Positions 1-8,108 of a stretch of 38,533 nt of DNA are shown here, in pieces; the first letter of the stretch is position 1; each line of letters starts with the position of its first letter. The position numbers and the translations under genes are program-made. The DNA is from Bryobacterales bacterium (GTDB lineage: Bacteria > Acidobacteriota > Terriglobia > Bryobacterales > Bryobacteraceae). The DNA is taken from positions 10,060-48,592 of the forward strand of contig PLOR01000092.1 in NCBI GenBank assembly GCA_003142185.1, written 5' to 3'. A model generated the notes under the pieces. That model was not told where the DNA came from. It did no database searches and saw only the letters and a program-made list of their open reading frames with translations.

Positions 1-85
1 CCGACGCCCGGCTTCCCATGCGCGCCAGGCCGCGTTCCCGTGCTATAACCGTGGCATGTCGCACGGTGGGATGAGGCGCTGACCT

Positions 86-1756
86 ATGTTCCTTTTCGAT
101 CTCTTCCGCTCGTTTCTGCCGTTGCACAACCCGATCGGTTTTGGATCCGCGGACTTCATCGAATTCGCGCTGGCGGCGATGCTGGTGCTGATGGTCGCGC
201 TACACGGGCGCGTGGAGCCCGCCGCGCGCCGCCTCGCGGAGAGCCGTGCGTGGTCGATGGTGTTTCTGGCGCTGCTGCCGATCGTCTTGCGGCTGGCGTT
301 GTTGCCGCGTTTCCCTGTGCCAACGCCGAGCGGGGCCGACGATTTCAGCTACCTGCTGCTGGGTGACACGCTGGCCCACCTGCGTCTGGCGAATGCGGTG
401 CATCCTCTCCGCCAGTTCTTCGAAGCCGTGTTCATCCTGCAGCAGCCATCCTACAGCTCGATCTTCCCGCTGGGGCAAGGCCTGGTGCTGGCGCTCGGCC
501 AGCTCTTCGGTCATCCCTGGGTAGGGGTGGCGCTTTCGGTGGGGGCGTTGTGCGCGGCCTGTTATTGGATGCTGCGCGGTTGGACGACCGCCGGCTGGGC
601 GCTGGTGGGCGGCGTGCTTGCCGCGCTCGAGTTCGGTCCGCTCAACCAATGGATGAACCTCTATTGGGGCGGCGCGGTCTCGGGCGTCGCCGGGTGCCTG
701 GTATGCGGCGCGCTGCCCCGCCTGCGCCGCGCGCCCACCACGCGCAATGCCGCGTTGCTCGGCGCGGGCCTCGGGATTCAACTGCTCACACGACCGTTCG
801 AATTCGTGCTGCTCGCGATCGTGGCCGCCGCGTTTCTGCTTCCCGGCTGGCGCCGCTTTCTGCAAGCGCTGCCGATTGTCGGCGTCACGCTGCTGCCCGC
901 GGTTTCGCTCACCCTGGCGCAGAACAAGGTTGTCACTGGAAGCTGGACTACGCTGCCTTATATGCTCAGCCGCTACCAGTATGGCGTGCCGGCCGCCTTC
1001 ACTTTCCAGCCCAACCCGGTGCCGCATGTCGCGCTGACGCCGGAACAGGATCTGGATTACCGCGCCCAGTCGATCGTTCACGGCGAGGGTCCCGATACGC
1101 CGGCGAACTACGTCGCGCGGCTGGGAGAGCGGCTGCACTTTTACCGCTTCTTTTTTTTCCCACCGCTGATGTTGGCGCTGCCGGCCTTTCTGGCGGCGAT
1201 GGCGCGCCGCCGGAAGCTGTTGTGGGCTGCCGGGGCCATCCTGCTGTTCGCGCTCGCGGACAACTTCTATCCGTACTTTTATCCGCACTACATCGCCGCG
1301 CTGACGTGTCTGTTTGTGCTGGTGAGCATGGCCGCGCTAGAATTTCTAAGCCGCTGGCCGGCCGGGCGCGCGGCGGCGCGGCTCGTCGTCTCGCTCGCGC
1401 TGGCCCATTTCCTGTTCTGGTGCGGCATGTTGTGCGGGAATCAGACCATGCTGCTCGCCGCCGGCCGTTTCGACACCGCCGACTTCATCAATTACGGCGA
1501 CGCCGAGGGCCGCATCCGCATCAATGACCAACTGGCGTCGCTGGCCGGCCAGCACCTGGTATTCGTGCGCTACGGCCCGCAGCACATGTTCCACGAGTGG
1601 ATCCACAACGCCGCCGATATCGACGGGGCGGACGTAGTTTGGGCCGCCGACCTCGGTTACGAGGAGAATCAAAAGCTGATTGAGTATTACCCCACCCGGC
1701 GCGCCTGGCTGGTCGAGCCCGACGCAAGGCCACCGCAAATCGCGCCGTATCCGTAA
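86..1756 (+). CDS. GT-C type membrane glycosyltransferase-like protein (GT39/ArnT-like)
   Basis: A 556-residue polytopic inner-membrane protein with about ten hydrophobic segments, e.g. residues 24-40, 58-74 and 365-400. After the second segment comes a PSGADDFSYL loop with paired acidic residues D85/D86. That is where GT-C enzymes (GT39, ArnT, PMT families) carry the metal- or acceptor-binding acidic motif. A soluble C-terminal part of about 110 residues follows the last helix. Family knowledge suggests transfer of a sugar from a polyprenyl-phosphate donor on the periplasmic side; the acceptor cannot be read from the sequence. The start at 86 has a GAGG nine bases upstream (71-74), and a TATAAC -10-like box lies at 44-49. 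It stands alone and is followed by a palindromic repeat. It could be an uncharacterised membrane protein of the same fold. Confidence 0.72.
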   Translation: MFLFDLFRSFLPLHNPIGFGSADFIEFALAAMLVLMVALHGRVEPAARRLAESRAWSMVFLALLPIVLRLALLPRFPVPTPSGADDFSYLLLGDTLAHLRLANAVHPLRQFFEAVFILQQPSYSSIFPLGQGLVLALGQLFGHPWVGVALSVGALCAACYWMLRGWTTAGWALVGGVLAALEFGPLNQWMNLYWGGAVSGVAGCLVCGALPRLRRAPTTRNAALLGAGLGIQLLTRPFEFVLLAIVAAAFLLPGWRRFLQALPIVGVTLLPAVSLTLAQNKVVTGSWTTLPYMLSRYQYGVPAAFTFQPNPVPHVALTPEQDLDYRAQSIVHGEGPDTPANYVARLGERLHFYRFFFFPPLMLALPAFLAAMARRRKLLWAAGAILLFALADNFYPYFYPHYIAALTCLFVLVSMAALEFLSRWPAGRAAARLVVSLALAHFLFWCGMLCGNQTMLLAAGRFDTADFINYGDAEGRIRINDQLASLAGQHLVFVRYGPQHMFHEWIHNAADIDGADVVWAADLGYEENQKLIEYYPTRRAWLVEPDARPPQIAPYP

Positions 1757-1757
1757 A

Positions 1758-1872
1758 GGTGGCGCACGCACTCGTGCGTGCCGCGTCGGCACTCGTGCCG
1801 ACGCAGGGCTGCCCTGTGGCGAAGACCCGTCAAAAGAGTCTCGACGCTGCACGCATTCGTGCGCAATGCCAC
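1758..1872. repeat. Cloverleaf-type palindromic repeat, copy 1
   Basis: It begins GTGGCGCACGCACTCGTG and ends with a degenerate complement of that arm. Inside are a GCGTCGGCA/TGCCGACGC hairpin with a CTCG loop and a decayed CGTC...GACG hairpin. The order of the inner hairpins is reversed relative to the copies at 21.1 and 24.1 kb, so this copy is inverted. It starts two bases after the stop of the glycosyltransferase gene. Confidence 0.85.
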
Positions 1873-2076
1873 TTAGTTTTCGAAGCCGCCGTCTAACTAG
1901 AACATTTTGAGCCATTTGTGTTTCGCTGCATAAATCGAGTCGATTCCGAGCCGCTTGCAGACCCTACGCCAATTAGGCGGGACGCAACAGGCGCGCCGCG
2001 CGCTGGCTAACCAGTCGCTATAGATGGCCAAGCGGAATCAATGAGTTGCAGCCCCCCTCGAAAACTAAGTGGCATT
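1865..2076. repeat. 19-bp perfect inverted repeat flanking 174 bp
   Basis: Arms at 1865-1883 and 2058-2076 are exact reverse complements (AATGCCACTTAGTTTTCGA). Outside each arm lies sequence of the cloverleaf repeat (GCACGCATTCGTGCGC on the left, GCGCATGAGTGCATGCGC on the right). The whole unit is therefore a near-symmetrical composite of about 340 bp, similar in layout to a MITE. No target-site duplication was identified. Confidence 0.8.
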
Positions 2077-2110
2077 TGCGCATGAGTGCATGCGCCACGG
2101 CGCCGGTCAC

Positions 2111-2266
2111 CTACCAGCCGGCGCGGTGGGCGATGTACGTCTTGATGGCGAGACCGGCCATCAGAATCCAAATCGCGTTGCGCAGCAGCCCGCCATCGAG
2201 CGTGAAGCCGGCCAGGATGGCGAGCACGGCGTAAGTACCCATGGCGGCAATGAAACGGTTTTTCAT
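2111..2266 (-). CDS. Small two-helix membrane protein (51 aa), coupled to the TonB-like gene
   Basis: The reading frame from ATG at 2266 to TAG at 2111 encodes 51 residues beginning MKNRFIAAMGTYAVLAIL. Two hydrophobic stretches (about residues 4-21 and 27-43) are separated by a short polar GFTLDGG turn, and the tail is KTYIAHRAGW. Its ATG overlaps the TGA of the upstream TonB-like gene in an ATGA, so it is probably translated by termination-reinitiation from the same mRNA. I do not recognise the family. The context suggests an accessory subunit of a TonB/Exb-like complex or simply an uncharacterised integral membrane peptide. The coupling and hydrophobicity argue for a real gene. Confidence 0.6.
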   Translation of the reverse strand: MKNRFIAAMGTYAVLAILAGFTLDGGLLRNAIWILMAGLAIKTYIAHRAGW

Positions 2267-3297
2267 CGGCGCGGCATGTTATACGCGAAGTTGAGCTGGA
2301 CCACAATGCGCTCGCCTTTGAATTCCACCGGCAGCGGCGGAAACGGGTTGGATGCGCTGATGCCGGCCACGGCGGCTTCATCGAGCGGCCGCGAACCGGA
2401 TTGCTCCGCATACACCAGCTTGAGCACGCCACCGGACTTCCCGATAGCAAACTGAATCGAGACGTGGCCGCGCAAACCGAGCTTGACGCTTTCCGGCATC
2501 ACCGCCGTCCAGTTGCGCTTCACGGCGGCCAACACCTGCACCAGGTAGGCGCGGAAATCGACGCCCATGGCATCGCTCTTCAACTCCACGTTGGCGAGGG
2601 GCACGCCCGGCGTGGGTGACTGGCGAATGCCGCCGTAGGCGAACGGGTCCGACGCGCCGGGATCGCCCACCGCGATCCGGCCGCCGAATCCACCGCCGCG
2701 GGCCACATCCTGGATCGCTTCCGACAACGAACTGCGCGGTATCGGCACCCGTCCCGTGACTTGGCCGGGCGGCGCTGCGGGAGCCACGTTTTCGAGCGCG
2801 ATCTTGGGCTGTTCGGCCACCTGAATCTGCGGTTGCACCTGGGCGGGTTGCGGCAGCTCGAGTTTGGGCGGCGCCTTGGTGGTATCGATTTTGGGAGCTT
2901 CCGGCAGCGGCGGCGAAGCGGCGGCTTTGGCGGCAGGTGCCGACGGCATAACCATCGGGCGGGGCTTCTCGTGTGGCGCGGCCGGCGGCGCCTGCGGCAT
3001 TTCCACCCGCGGCCGTTCGGGGGAAGATCGCACTTCGAATTCCGCCATGACTTTGCTGCGGTTGGGGGCTTTCTGGGTGAGCTCGGTAGGCGGCTCGATC
3101 AGCGGCGTGAAGGTGCGCTCAATCGCCTGCCGCGGCCCTTCCAACCCCGGCAGCGTGAAAAGCGCCACCACCACCAGCACGTGAATCGCGATAGTGAGGA
3201 TAGCGGCCTTTCGATGCCGCGCGCCCGCGCCTGGATCGCTCCAATCGGTCAGCAGGTGCAGTTCGACGTCAATCGGCTGATTTGCTACGGTTTCCAT
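2263..3297 (-). CDS. TonB-family energy-transducing protein
   Basis: A 344-residue protein with classic TonB architecture. It has a short cytoplasmic N-terminus, one transmembrane helix at about 31-50 (AAILTIAIHVLVVVALFTLP), a long Pro/Ala/Lys/Glu-rich periplasmic spacer (about 60-185) and a C-terminal TonB-like domain (about 250-340, RGHVSIQFAIGKSGGVLKL...PFPPLP). Such proteins carry proton-motive-force energy to outer-membrane receptors, such as the large receptor at 29.6-33.0 kb. The start overlaps the end of the Gfo/Idh gene by 13 bases, and the stop overlaps the ATG of the 51-residue membrane gene, so the three are probably one transcript. No ExbB/ExbD genes are in the window. It could be a TonB-domain protein with a structural role rather than true TonB. 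Confidence 0.82.
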   Translation of the reverse strand: METVANQPIDVELHLLTDWSDPGAGARHRKAAILTIAIHVLVVVALFTLPGLEGPRQAIERTFTPLIEPPTELTQKAPNRSKVMAEFEVRSSPERPRVEMPQAPPAAPHEKPRPMVMPSAPAAKAAASPPLPEAPKIDTTKAPPKLELPQPAQVQPQIQVAEQPKIALENVAPAAPPGQVTGRVPIPRSSLSEAIQDVARGGGFGGRIAVGDPGASDPFAYGGIRQSPTPGVPLANVELKSDAMGVDFRAYLVQVLAAVKRNWTAVMPESVKLGLRGHVSIQFAIGKSGGVLKLVYAEQSGSRPLDEAAVAGISASNPFPPLPVEFKGERIVVQLNFAYNMPRR

Positions 3298-4247
3298 CCC
3301 GCGGTCAGGGTGTGCGAGACCACTTGCGAGTGCTCCTCGATTTTATCAAGAATCGCCAGCGCCACACTCAATGTTTGACGCGCCGCGGCCCCGGAACATT
3401 TCGTCGCGGTGCGGTTTTCCACCGCGTCCAGAAAGGCTTCCAGTTGCAGCTTGAGCGGCTCGCTCTTTTCGACCGGCGCTTGCAGAAAGCCGATCTGCCG
3501 CGCTGCATCCACCGAAAAAATGGTTAGATCCTGGCGTGCGTAATCGAGTGACAAGTACTGCCGCGGCTGGAACAGGCGCAGTTTGCGCACCCGCTCGGTG
3601 GAAACCCGGCTGGCGGTCAGATTGGCTACGCAGCCGTTGGGGAATTGCAGCCGCACGTTGGCGATATCCACTTTGGGCGAGAGAATGCAAATGCCCGCGG
3701 CGCGAATTTCCGCCGGTTCGGCCTGGGCAAGCGCGAGCACGATGTCCACGTCGTGGATCATCAAGTCGAGCACCACGTCCACGTCCAGGCTGCGCGGGCT
3801 GAACAGGTTCAAGCGGTGGATTTCGAAAAACAGCGGCAAGGTGGCGCGCCGCTCCAGTTCCAGCACCGCCGGATTGAAACGCTCCAGGTGACCCACTTGC
3901 AGAACGCGGCCGTGGCGGCCGGCGCTATCGATGATGCGGCCGGCGGCGGCGGCGTCCACCGCAATCGGCTTCTCGACCAGGACGTCGATGCCGGCTTCGA
4001 GCAGCGCACAAGCCACCGCCTCATGCGCGCTGGTCGGCACGGCGACGATGGCGGCATCCACGCGCCCCGCCAGCTCGCGTGCATCGGTGAGGGCCACACC
4101 CCCGTGCGCCGCGGCAGCTTCTTCGGCGCGCGCCTGATCGATGTCGACGATCGCCGCCAGTTCCGCGCGCTCCGTTTCCCGCGCTACGCGGCAATGATTG
4201 CGGCCGAATTGCCCCGCTCCCACTACAGCCAGCCTGATTTTCGACAT
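3285..4247 (-). CDS. Gfo/Idh/MocA-family NAD(P)-dependent sugar dehydrogenase
   Basis: A 320-residue cytoplasmic oxidoreductase. The N-terminal Rossmann fold shows the dinucleotide motif VVGAGQFGRN at 8-17 and the family's EKP motif at 92-94 (VLVEKPIAVD). A GHLERFNP segment (119-126) and DLMIHDVDIV (161-170, with H165 as candidate catalytic residue) follow in the C-terminal domain. Family members oxidise a sugar hydroxyl or reduce a ketone using NAD(P)H. Its place downstream of fabZ-lpxA-lpxI suggests a nucleotide-sugar substrate in lipopolysaccharide synthesis. GnnA, a member of this family, oxidises UDP-GlcNAc at C3 for 3-amino lipid A in other bacteria. No GnnB-type aminotransferase is seen here, so that assignment remains a guess. 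Confidence 0.85.
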   Translation of the reverse strand: MSKIRLAVVGAGQFGRNHCRVARETERAELAAIVDIDQARAEEAAAAHGGVALTDARELAGRVDAAIVAVPTSAHEAVACALLEAGIDVLVEKPIAVDAAAAGRIIDSAGRHGRVLQVGHLERFNPAVLELERRATLPLFFEIHRLNLFSPRSLDVDVVLDLMIHDVDIVLALAQAEPAEIRAAGICILSPKVDIANVRLQFPNGCVANLTASRVSTERVRKLRLFQPRQYLSLDYARQDLTIFSVDAARQIGFLQAPVEKSEPLKLQLEAFLDAVENRTATKCSGAAARQTLSVALAILDKIEEHSQVVSHTLTAGWKP

Positions 4248-4260
4248 AGTAAGTTCGTTT

Positions 4261-4398
4261 TAAGCCACGGATGAACACATAAGCCACAGATGAACACAGA
4301 TAAACACAGATAAAGAAAAAACTCAAAACTCTTGTCTGTCTTTACTCTTACCTGCCTTTATTCTTATCTGTGTTGATCCGTGTTCATCTGTGGCCATA
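4261..4398. repeat. Inverted repeat built on a GCCACAGATGAACAC unit
   Basis: The left arm 4283-4313 and right arm 4364-4394 are 31-base reverse complements matching at 29 of 31 positions. Each arm starts GCCACAGATGAACAC and continues as tandem ACACAGAT-like units. A truncated direct copy (GCCACGGATGAACAC) sits at 4264-4278. The 50-base loop is AT-rich, unlike the flanking genes. The element fills the gap between the M16 protease and the Gfo/Idh gene. As RNA it would make a strong hairpin that could terminate or process the transcript. Confidence 0.85.
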
Positions 4399-4407
4399 AT
4401 TCTTTTG

Positions 4408-7149
4408 CTACGGCGCTTGCAACACGCCAACCTTCTTGAAATCGCCGGCTTTGACATAGCTGAATGCGGCCGGAACCACATGTTTACGGAACGCCGCGTT
4501 TACTTCGTCCACGGTGAGCTTGTCGATTTTGGCTTCCAGCGCCGCGTCGAATTGAATTGTGCGGCCGAAGCGCTCGCGATTCAACAGCAAACCGGCCAGC
4601 GACCCGTCTTCGGACCGCTGCAGGGTCAGCTCATCCTTCCACGCCTTTTTCTCCGCCGCCACTTCGGCCTCCGTGAAGCCGTCCTTCAGCGCGCGGGCCA
4701 TCTCCTCGCGGAAGTCGGCTTCTACCTTGGGGGCGTTCTTGGGAGCGCAAATGGCCGAGACCGAAACCGTGGCTCCGTCGTCCTTGCCGGTCACGCCGAT
4801 CGAGGAATGGATGTAATAGCTGAGTCCCTCCACATCGCGAATGCGGCGCACCAGGCGGGAAGAAAAGCTGCCGCCAAAAACCCGGTTGGCCATCATCACC
4901 GCGGCGTAATCGGGATCGTCCATGGCCAGCGGCGTGTTCATGCCGGCGCTGAACATCGAGTTCTCCTTGTCGGGCGTTTCGATTTTGCGATCGATCGCAT
5001 CCACCTTCTTGTAGGATTCCGGTACGCGCTCGAAGTGGCTGGCACTCTTCCAATCGCCGAACAGCTCGTTGGCTAGCTTGCTGGTAGCCGCCTCGTCGAA
5101 CTGGCCCACGATAACCAGTTCGGCGTTGCCGCCGCCGTAGAATTCCGCGTAGAACTTCTTGGCATCGTCCAGCGTGACCTTCTTCAGATCTTCAATCTGC
5201 TCGTCGAAGTTGCTCACGTAACGCGTGTCACCGCGCTGGTAGGGCTTCAAATGGCGCTGCAACTCCAGGGGCCCGAGCGACTGGGGCTCGGTCTTGGCCG
5301 CTTCGATGCCGGCCAGCCGGATCTGCCGCGCCGGCTCGAATTCACTTTCGGGGAAGGAAGGCTCGCGCAGAACTTCGGCCGCCAGACGCAAAGCGCCGGG
5401 CAGGTTGGCCGCTATCGTCTCGATACTGGCGTAGGCGCCGGTCGCGCCGCCGCCCACGCTCAGTTGCGCCTTCAGGCGGTCCATCTCATCCTGGATCTGC
5501 TGGCGCGACTTGGTTTTGGTGCCGCGCATCAACAGGCCGCCCGCTATTTCCGCGGCGGTTTCCTTGCCCGTAAGCGACTTTTCGTCGCCGAAACGCATGC
5601 CCAGTTGCACGTGCACCGTTCCGCCGCGGGTCTGCTTGGGCAGCAGCAGCAGGGTCATTCCGTTCGGCAGCTTGATTTTTTTCGTCCGGGCCTCAATGTT
5701 GGCCGGCGCCGGATCGAATACTTCACCCTGGGAGATCTGTTCGCCCCCCTTATAATCCTTGAACACCACGGCCAGGTCGGGCGCCGCGGGGATCTCGGCC
5801 CGATCCGGCGTCTTGTCGGGAATGAACTCGCCATACGTGCGGTTGGATTGTTTGAGATATGCCTTGGCCACGCGCAGCACGTCTTCGGGCGTGACGCTCT
5901 TGATTTGGTCGCGTTCCAGGAACAGCAGGCGCCAATCGCCTTCCGAAATCACTTCGCTCAGCGCCAGCGCGATCTGCTGCGTGTCCGCCATGGCGAGATC
6001 GATCTCTTTCAATATCTTCGTTTTTGAGCGCTCCACCTCCTCTTTGGTGGGAGCGTCGCCGCCCAGGCCCTCGACGTTCTTCAGAAGAATAGCGCGCGCG
6101 TCGTCCAGGGATTGCTCCTGGCGCAACATGGCGAACGCCAATAGGATGCCCGGGTCGTGTAGCTCGAGAGGCACCACGCCAATGCCGGCGGCCTTCTTGC
6201 TATCGACCAGAGCCTTGTACAGGCGGCCCGACGGCGTGTCGCCCAACAGGTCGGTGAGCACTTCCAGCGCCGCCCAATCCGGATGACTGCCCGCCGGAAC
6301 GTGATACATCACCGCAACGGCCTGCTGGCTTCCCACGCGGCGCAACGTCACGGAACGCTCGCCATCCTGCGTGGGCTCGACCGTGTAGGTCGCTTCCAGC
6401 GTGCGCGTCGGCTTCGGATTACGGCCGACCGTGTCCGCCACCCACTGCAGGATCGTGGTCTGGTCGAACTTGCCGGCGATGGTCAGCACCGCGTCGTCCG
6501 GCTGGTAATATTTGTGATAGAAAGCCGCTAGCCGCTCGATCGGCACGTGTTCGATGTCGGAGCGGTTGCCGATGGGAAGGTGCCCGTAGGCGTGCCACAG
6601 GTACGCGGTTTCGAGCAGCCGCTGGAACATCATGTTCACGGGGTTGTTCTCGCCCGCCTCGAACTCATTCCGCACCACCGTCATTTCCTTGTCGAGAATC
6701 TCCTTTTCGACGCGCGTGTTCACCATGCGGTCGGCTTCCAGTTCCAGCGCCCAGCGGAGATTCTCATCGGTGGCATTCACCGTTTCGAAGTAGTTGGTGC
6801 GATCCCACGCCGTCGTGCCGTTCATCTGCGCGCCGTGGTCGGTCAGTTCCTTCTTGATATTGGTGCGCGTCTTGGTTTCGCGGAACATCAGGTGCTCCAG
6901 CAGGTGCGCCATGCCAGTTTCGCCGTAACCCTCCTGCCGCGAGCCCACCAGGTACGTGATGTTCACCGTCACCTTTGGCTTGGAAGTGTCTGGAAACAAA
7001 AGTACATGCAGGCCGTTCGGATAGGCGTACTCGGTAATACCTTCGACCGACGTGACTTTCTGGACGCCCGTCGGCAGAGTCTGGCAATAGGTAGCCCCGC
7101 CCAGCAGAAGGGCGGCGGCGATGATCGTGAACCGCGGAATATGTCGCAT
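4408..7149 (-). CDS. M16-family zinc metalloprotease, two-domain, exported
   Basis: A 913-residue protein with an N-terminal signal peptide (about 1-25, hydrophobic core IIAAALLLGGA). The inverted zinc motif HLLEH is at 82-86, and a third ligand candidate, E162 in NEFEAGENN, lies 76 residues later, the usual spacing for pitrilysin-type enzymes. A second M16 unit starts near residue 495 (KLPNGMTLLLLPKQ). It has AAEIAG where HxxEH would be, so it is a non-catalytic half, as in other fused M16B proteins. The R/Y pair typical of the inactive half is plausible in the RVFGGSFSSRLVRRIRDVEGLSYY region. It probably degrades peptides or small proteins in the periplasm. A 152-base repeat-bearing gap separates it from lpxI, so co-transcription with the lipid A genes is uncertain. 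Confidence 0.93.
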   Translation of the reverse strand: MRHIPRFTIIAAALLLGGATYCQTLPTGVQKVTSVEGITEYAYPNGLHVLLFPDTSKPKVTVNITYLVGSRQEGYGETGMAHLLEHLMFRETKTRTNIKKELTDHGAQMNGTTAWDRTNYFETVNATDENLRWALELEADRMVNTRVEKEILDKEMTVVRNEFEAGENNPVNMMFQRLLETAYLWHAYGHLPIGNRSDIEHVPIERLAAFYHKYYQPDDAVLTIAGKFDQTTILQWVADTVGRNPKPTRTLEATYTVEPTQDGERSVTLRRVGSQQAVAVMYHVPAGSHPDWAALEVLTDLLGDTPSGRLYKALVDSKKAAGIGVVPLELHDPGILLAFAMLRQEQSLDDARAILLKNVEGLGGDAPTKEEVERSKTKILKEIDLAMADTQQIALALSEVISEGDWRLLFLERDQIKSVTPEDVLRVAKAYLKQSNRTYGEFIPDKTPDRAEIPAAPDLAVVFKDYKGGEQISQGEVFDPAPANIEARTKKIKLPNGMTLLLLPKQTRGGTVHVQLGMRFGDEKSLTGKETAAEIAGGLLMRGTKTKSRQQIQDEMDRLKAQLSVGGGATGAYASIETIAANLPGALRLAAEVLREPSFPESEFEPARQIRLAGIEAAKTEPQSLGPLELQRHLKPYQRGDTRYVSNFDEQIEDLKKVTLDDAKKFYAEFYGGGNAELVIVGQFDEAATSKLANELFGDWKSASHFERVPESYKKVDAIDRKIETPDKENSMFSAGMNTPLAMDDPDYAAVMMANRVFGGSFSSRLVRRIRDVEGLSYYIHSSIGVTGKDDGATVSVSAICAPKNAPKVEADFREEMARALKDGFTEAEVAAEKKAWKDELTLQRSEDGSLAGLLLNRERFGRTIQFDAALEAKIDKLTVDEVNAAFRKHVVPAAFSYVKAGDFKKVGVLQAP

Positions 7150-7164
7150 TAGTGCCTCGTTTTT

Positions 7165-7206
7165 GGTGGCGCAGGTTTCAACCTGCCAACGCCCGCTTGC
7201 GGGCGA
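7165..7206 (+). repeat. 42-bp double-hairpin repeat, copy 1
   Basis: Two adjacent perfect palindromic hairpins: GCAGGTTTCAACCTGC, then CGCCCGCTTGCGGGCG. The same 42 bases recur in inverse orientation at 27390-27431 with a single difference (position 6). A third, partial copy of the second hairpin is at 20025-20044. It lies just upstream of the M16 gene, between it and lpxI. Confidence 0.85.
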
Positions 7207-7301
7207 GTTTTCGCTGATTTCAACAAGCTCCCAGGCCGGATTATAGCAATTGGTAGGGCATGCTTTAGCTTGCCCTGTTGTTTTCCGGAGCTAGCTTCCC
7301 T

Positions 7302-8108
7302 TCACGCTTCGATGCCGACGATGGCGATATCGGCTTCGTTGGCGGCTTCGATCATTTCCGCACGGTCGAGCAGCAGAGTGCGGCCAGCCTCGACGGCGAG
7401 CACCGTGGCGCCCGATTCCCGCATCACCGGAATCGTCGCGCGCCCCACCACCGGCACGTCGAACAGCAGGTGCTCGCGGCGGCGCGCTACCTTGACCAGC
7501 GCCAGGCGCCGGCCGTTGACCAGTCCGGCGGCGCGTCGCAGCATGGCATCGGTGCCTTCCATGGCTTCGAGAGCCACGCAGGCGCGCTCGGAAATCGCCA
7601 CCGCCTGTCCGACATCGAAACCCGCCAGCGCGTTGGCCACGCGGCAGCCGTATTCCACGTCCGCCATTTCCTCTTTGCTCGGTTTGCGCCGCGTCAGCAC
7701 GCCAGCGCCGGCCAACAGCGGCTTGAGCAGCCAGGTGGAATCGCGCAGGTGAATGCCTTCGCCTTCGAGCACCTTCACCACGCCGCCAATCAGTCCGTCG
7801 GTATTGCGCGAGGGCAGGGAAGCCAGCAGCTTCACCAGCCGCCAGTCGGGCACGATCGACGAAAAGATTTTGGCGTGCTTCACCTGCCCGCACATCACCA
7901 CTTCCGTGATGTCTTCGCTTTTGAGAATTTCGATCAGCTTGCTCAACTGCCCGAGCGAAATCCAGTGACACCGCGGGGCCATGCTGGCGACTTCGGGCGA
8001 TGCCTCCTCTTCAATCGCGATCACCGTGACATCCAGGCCCAGCCGCGCCGCGCTCTCCAGCGCCAGCAGCGGAAACCGCCCGTTCCCGGCTATTAGTCCG
8101 TATCGCAT
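7302..8108 (-). CDS. lpxI: UDP-2,3-diacylglucosamine pyrophosphatase LpxI
   Basis: A 268-residue protein matching the LpxI (formerly DUF1009) family over its whole length. It opens MRYGLIAGNGRFPLLALESA. The conserved EAMEGTDAML is at 181-190 and the FDVPVVGRATI block at 216-226. LpxI hydrolyses UDP-2,3-diacylglucosamine to lipid X and UMP in the cytoplasm, replacing LpxH in many non-gammaproteobacterial lineages. Its ATG directly abuts the TAG of lpxA with no spacer, so the two are translationally coupled. It follows fabZ and lpxA, the usual lipid A gene order. No lpxH, lpxB or lpxD is present in the window. Assignment is firm from family similarity and context. Confidence 0.95.
   Translation of the reverse strand: MRYGLIAGNGRFPLLALESAARLGLDVTVIAIEEEASPEVASMAPRCHWISLGQLSKLIEILKSEDITEVVMCGQVKHAKIFSSIVPDWRLVKLLASLPSRNTDGLIGGVVKVLEGEGIHLRDSTWLLKPLLAGAGVLTRRKPSKEEMADVEYGCRVANALAGFDVGQAVAISERACVALEAMEGTDAMLRRAAGLVNGRRLALVKVARRREHLLFDVPVVGRATIPVMRESGATVLAVEAGRTLLLDRAEMIEAANEADIAIVGIEA

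Larger units (their letters stand above)
1757..2110. other. Gene-free gap: composite palindromic repeat region
   Basis: No gene is visible in these 354 bases. The left part (1758-1872) is a copy of the cloverleaf-like repeat. The right part (about 2072-2098) is a single arm of the same repeat in the opposite orientation. A perfect 19-base inverted repeat, AATGCCACTTAGTTTTCGA at 1865-1883 and its complement at 2058-2076, encloses 174 bases with no recognisable coding content. Confidence 0.75.

Noticed and set aside
200-1288. 362-residue frame opposite the glycosyltransferase
   Set aside because: Arg/Gln/His-rich shadow translation of a membrane protein gene, with no domain or ribosome site.
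1884-2057. A tRNA-like or short coding segment inside the 174-bp core
   Set aside because: No acceptor or anticodon pairing was found and all frames are interrupted or featureless.
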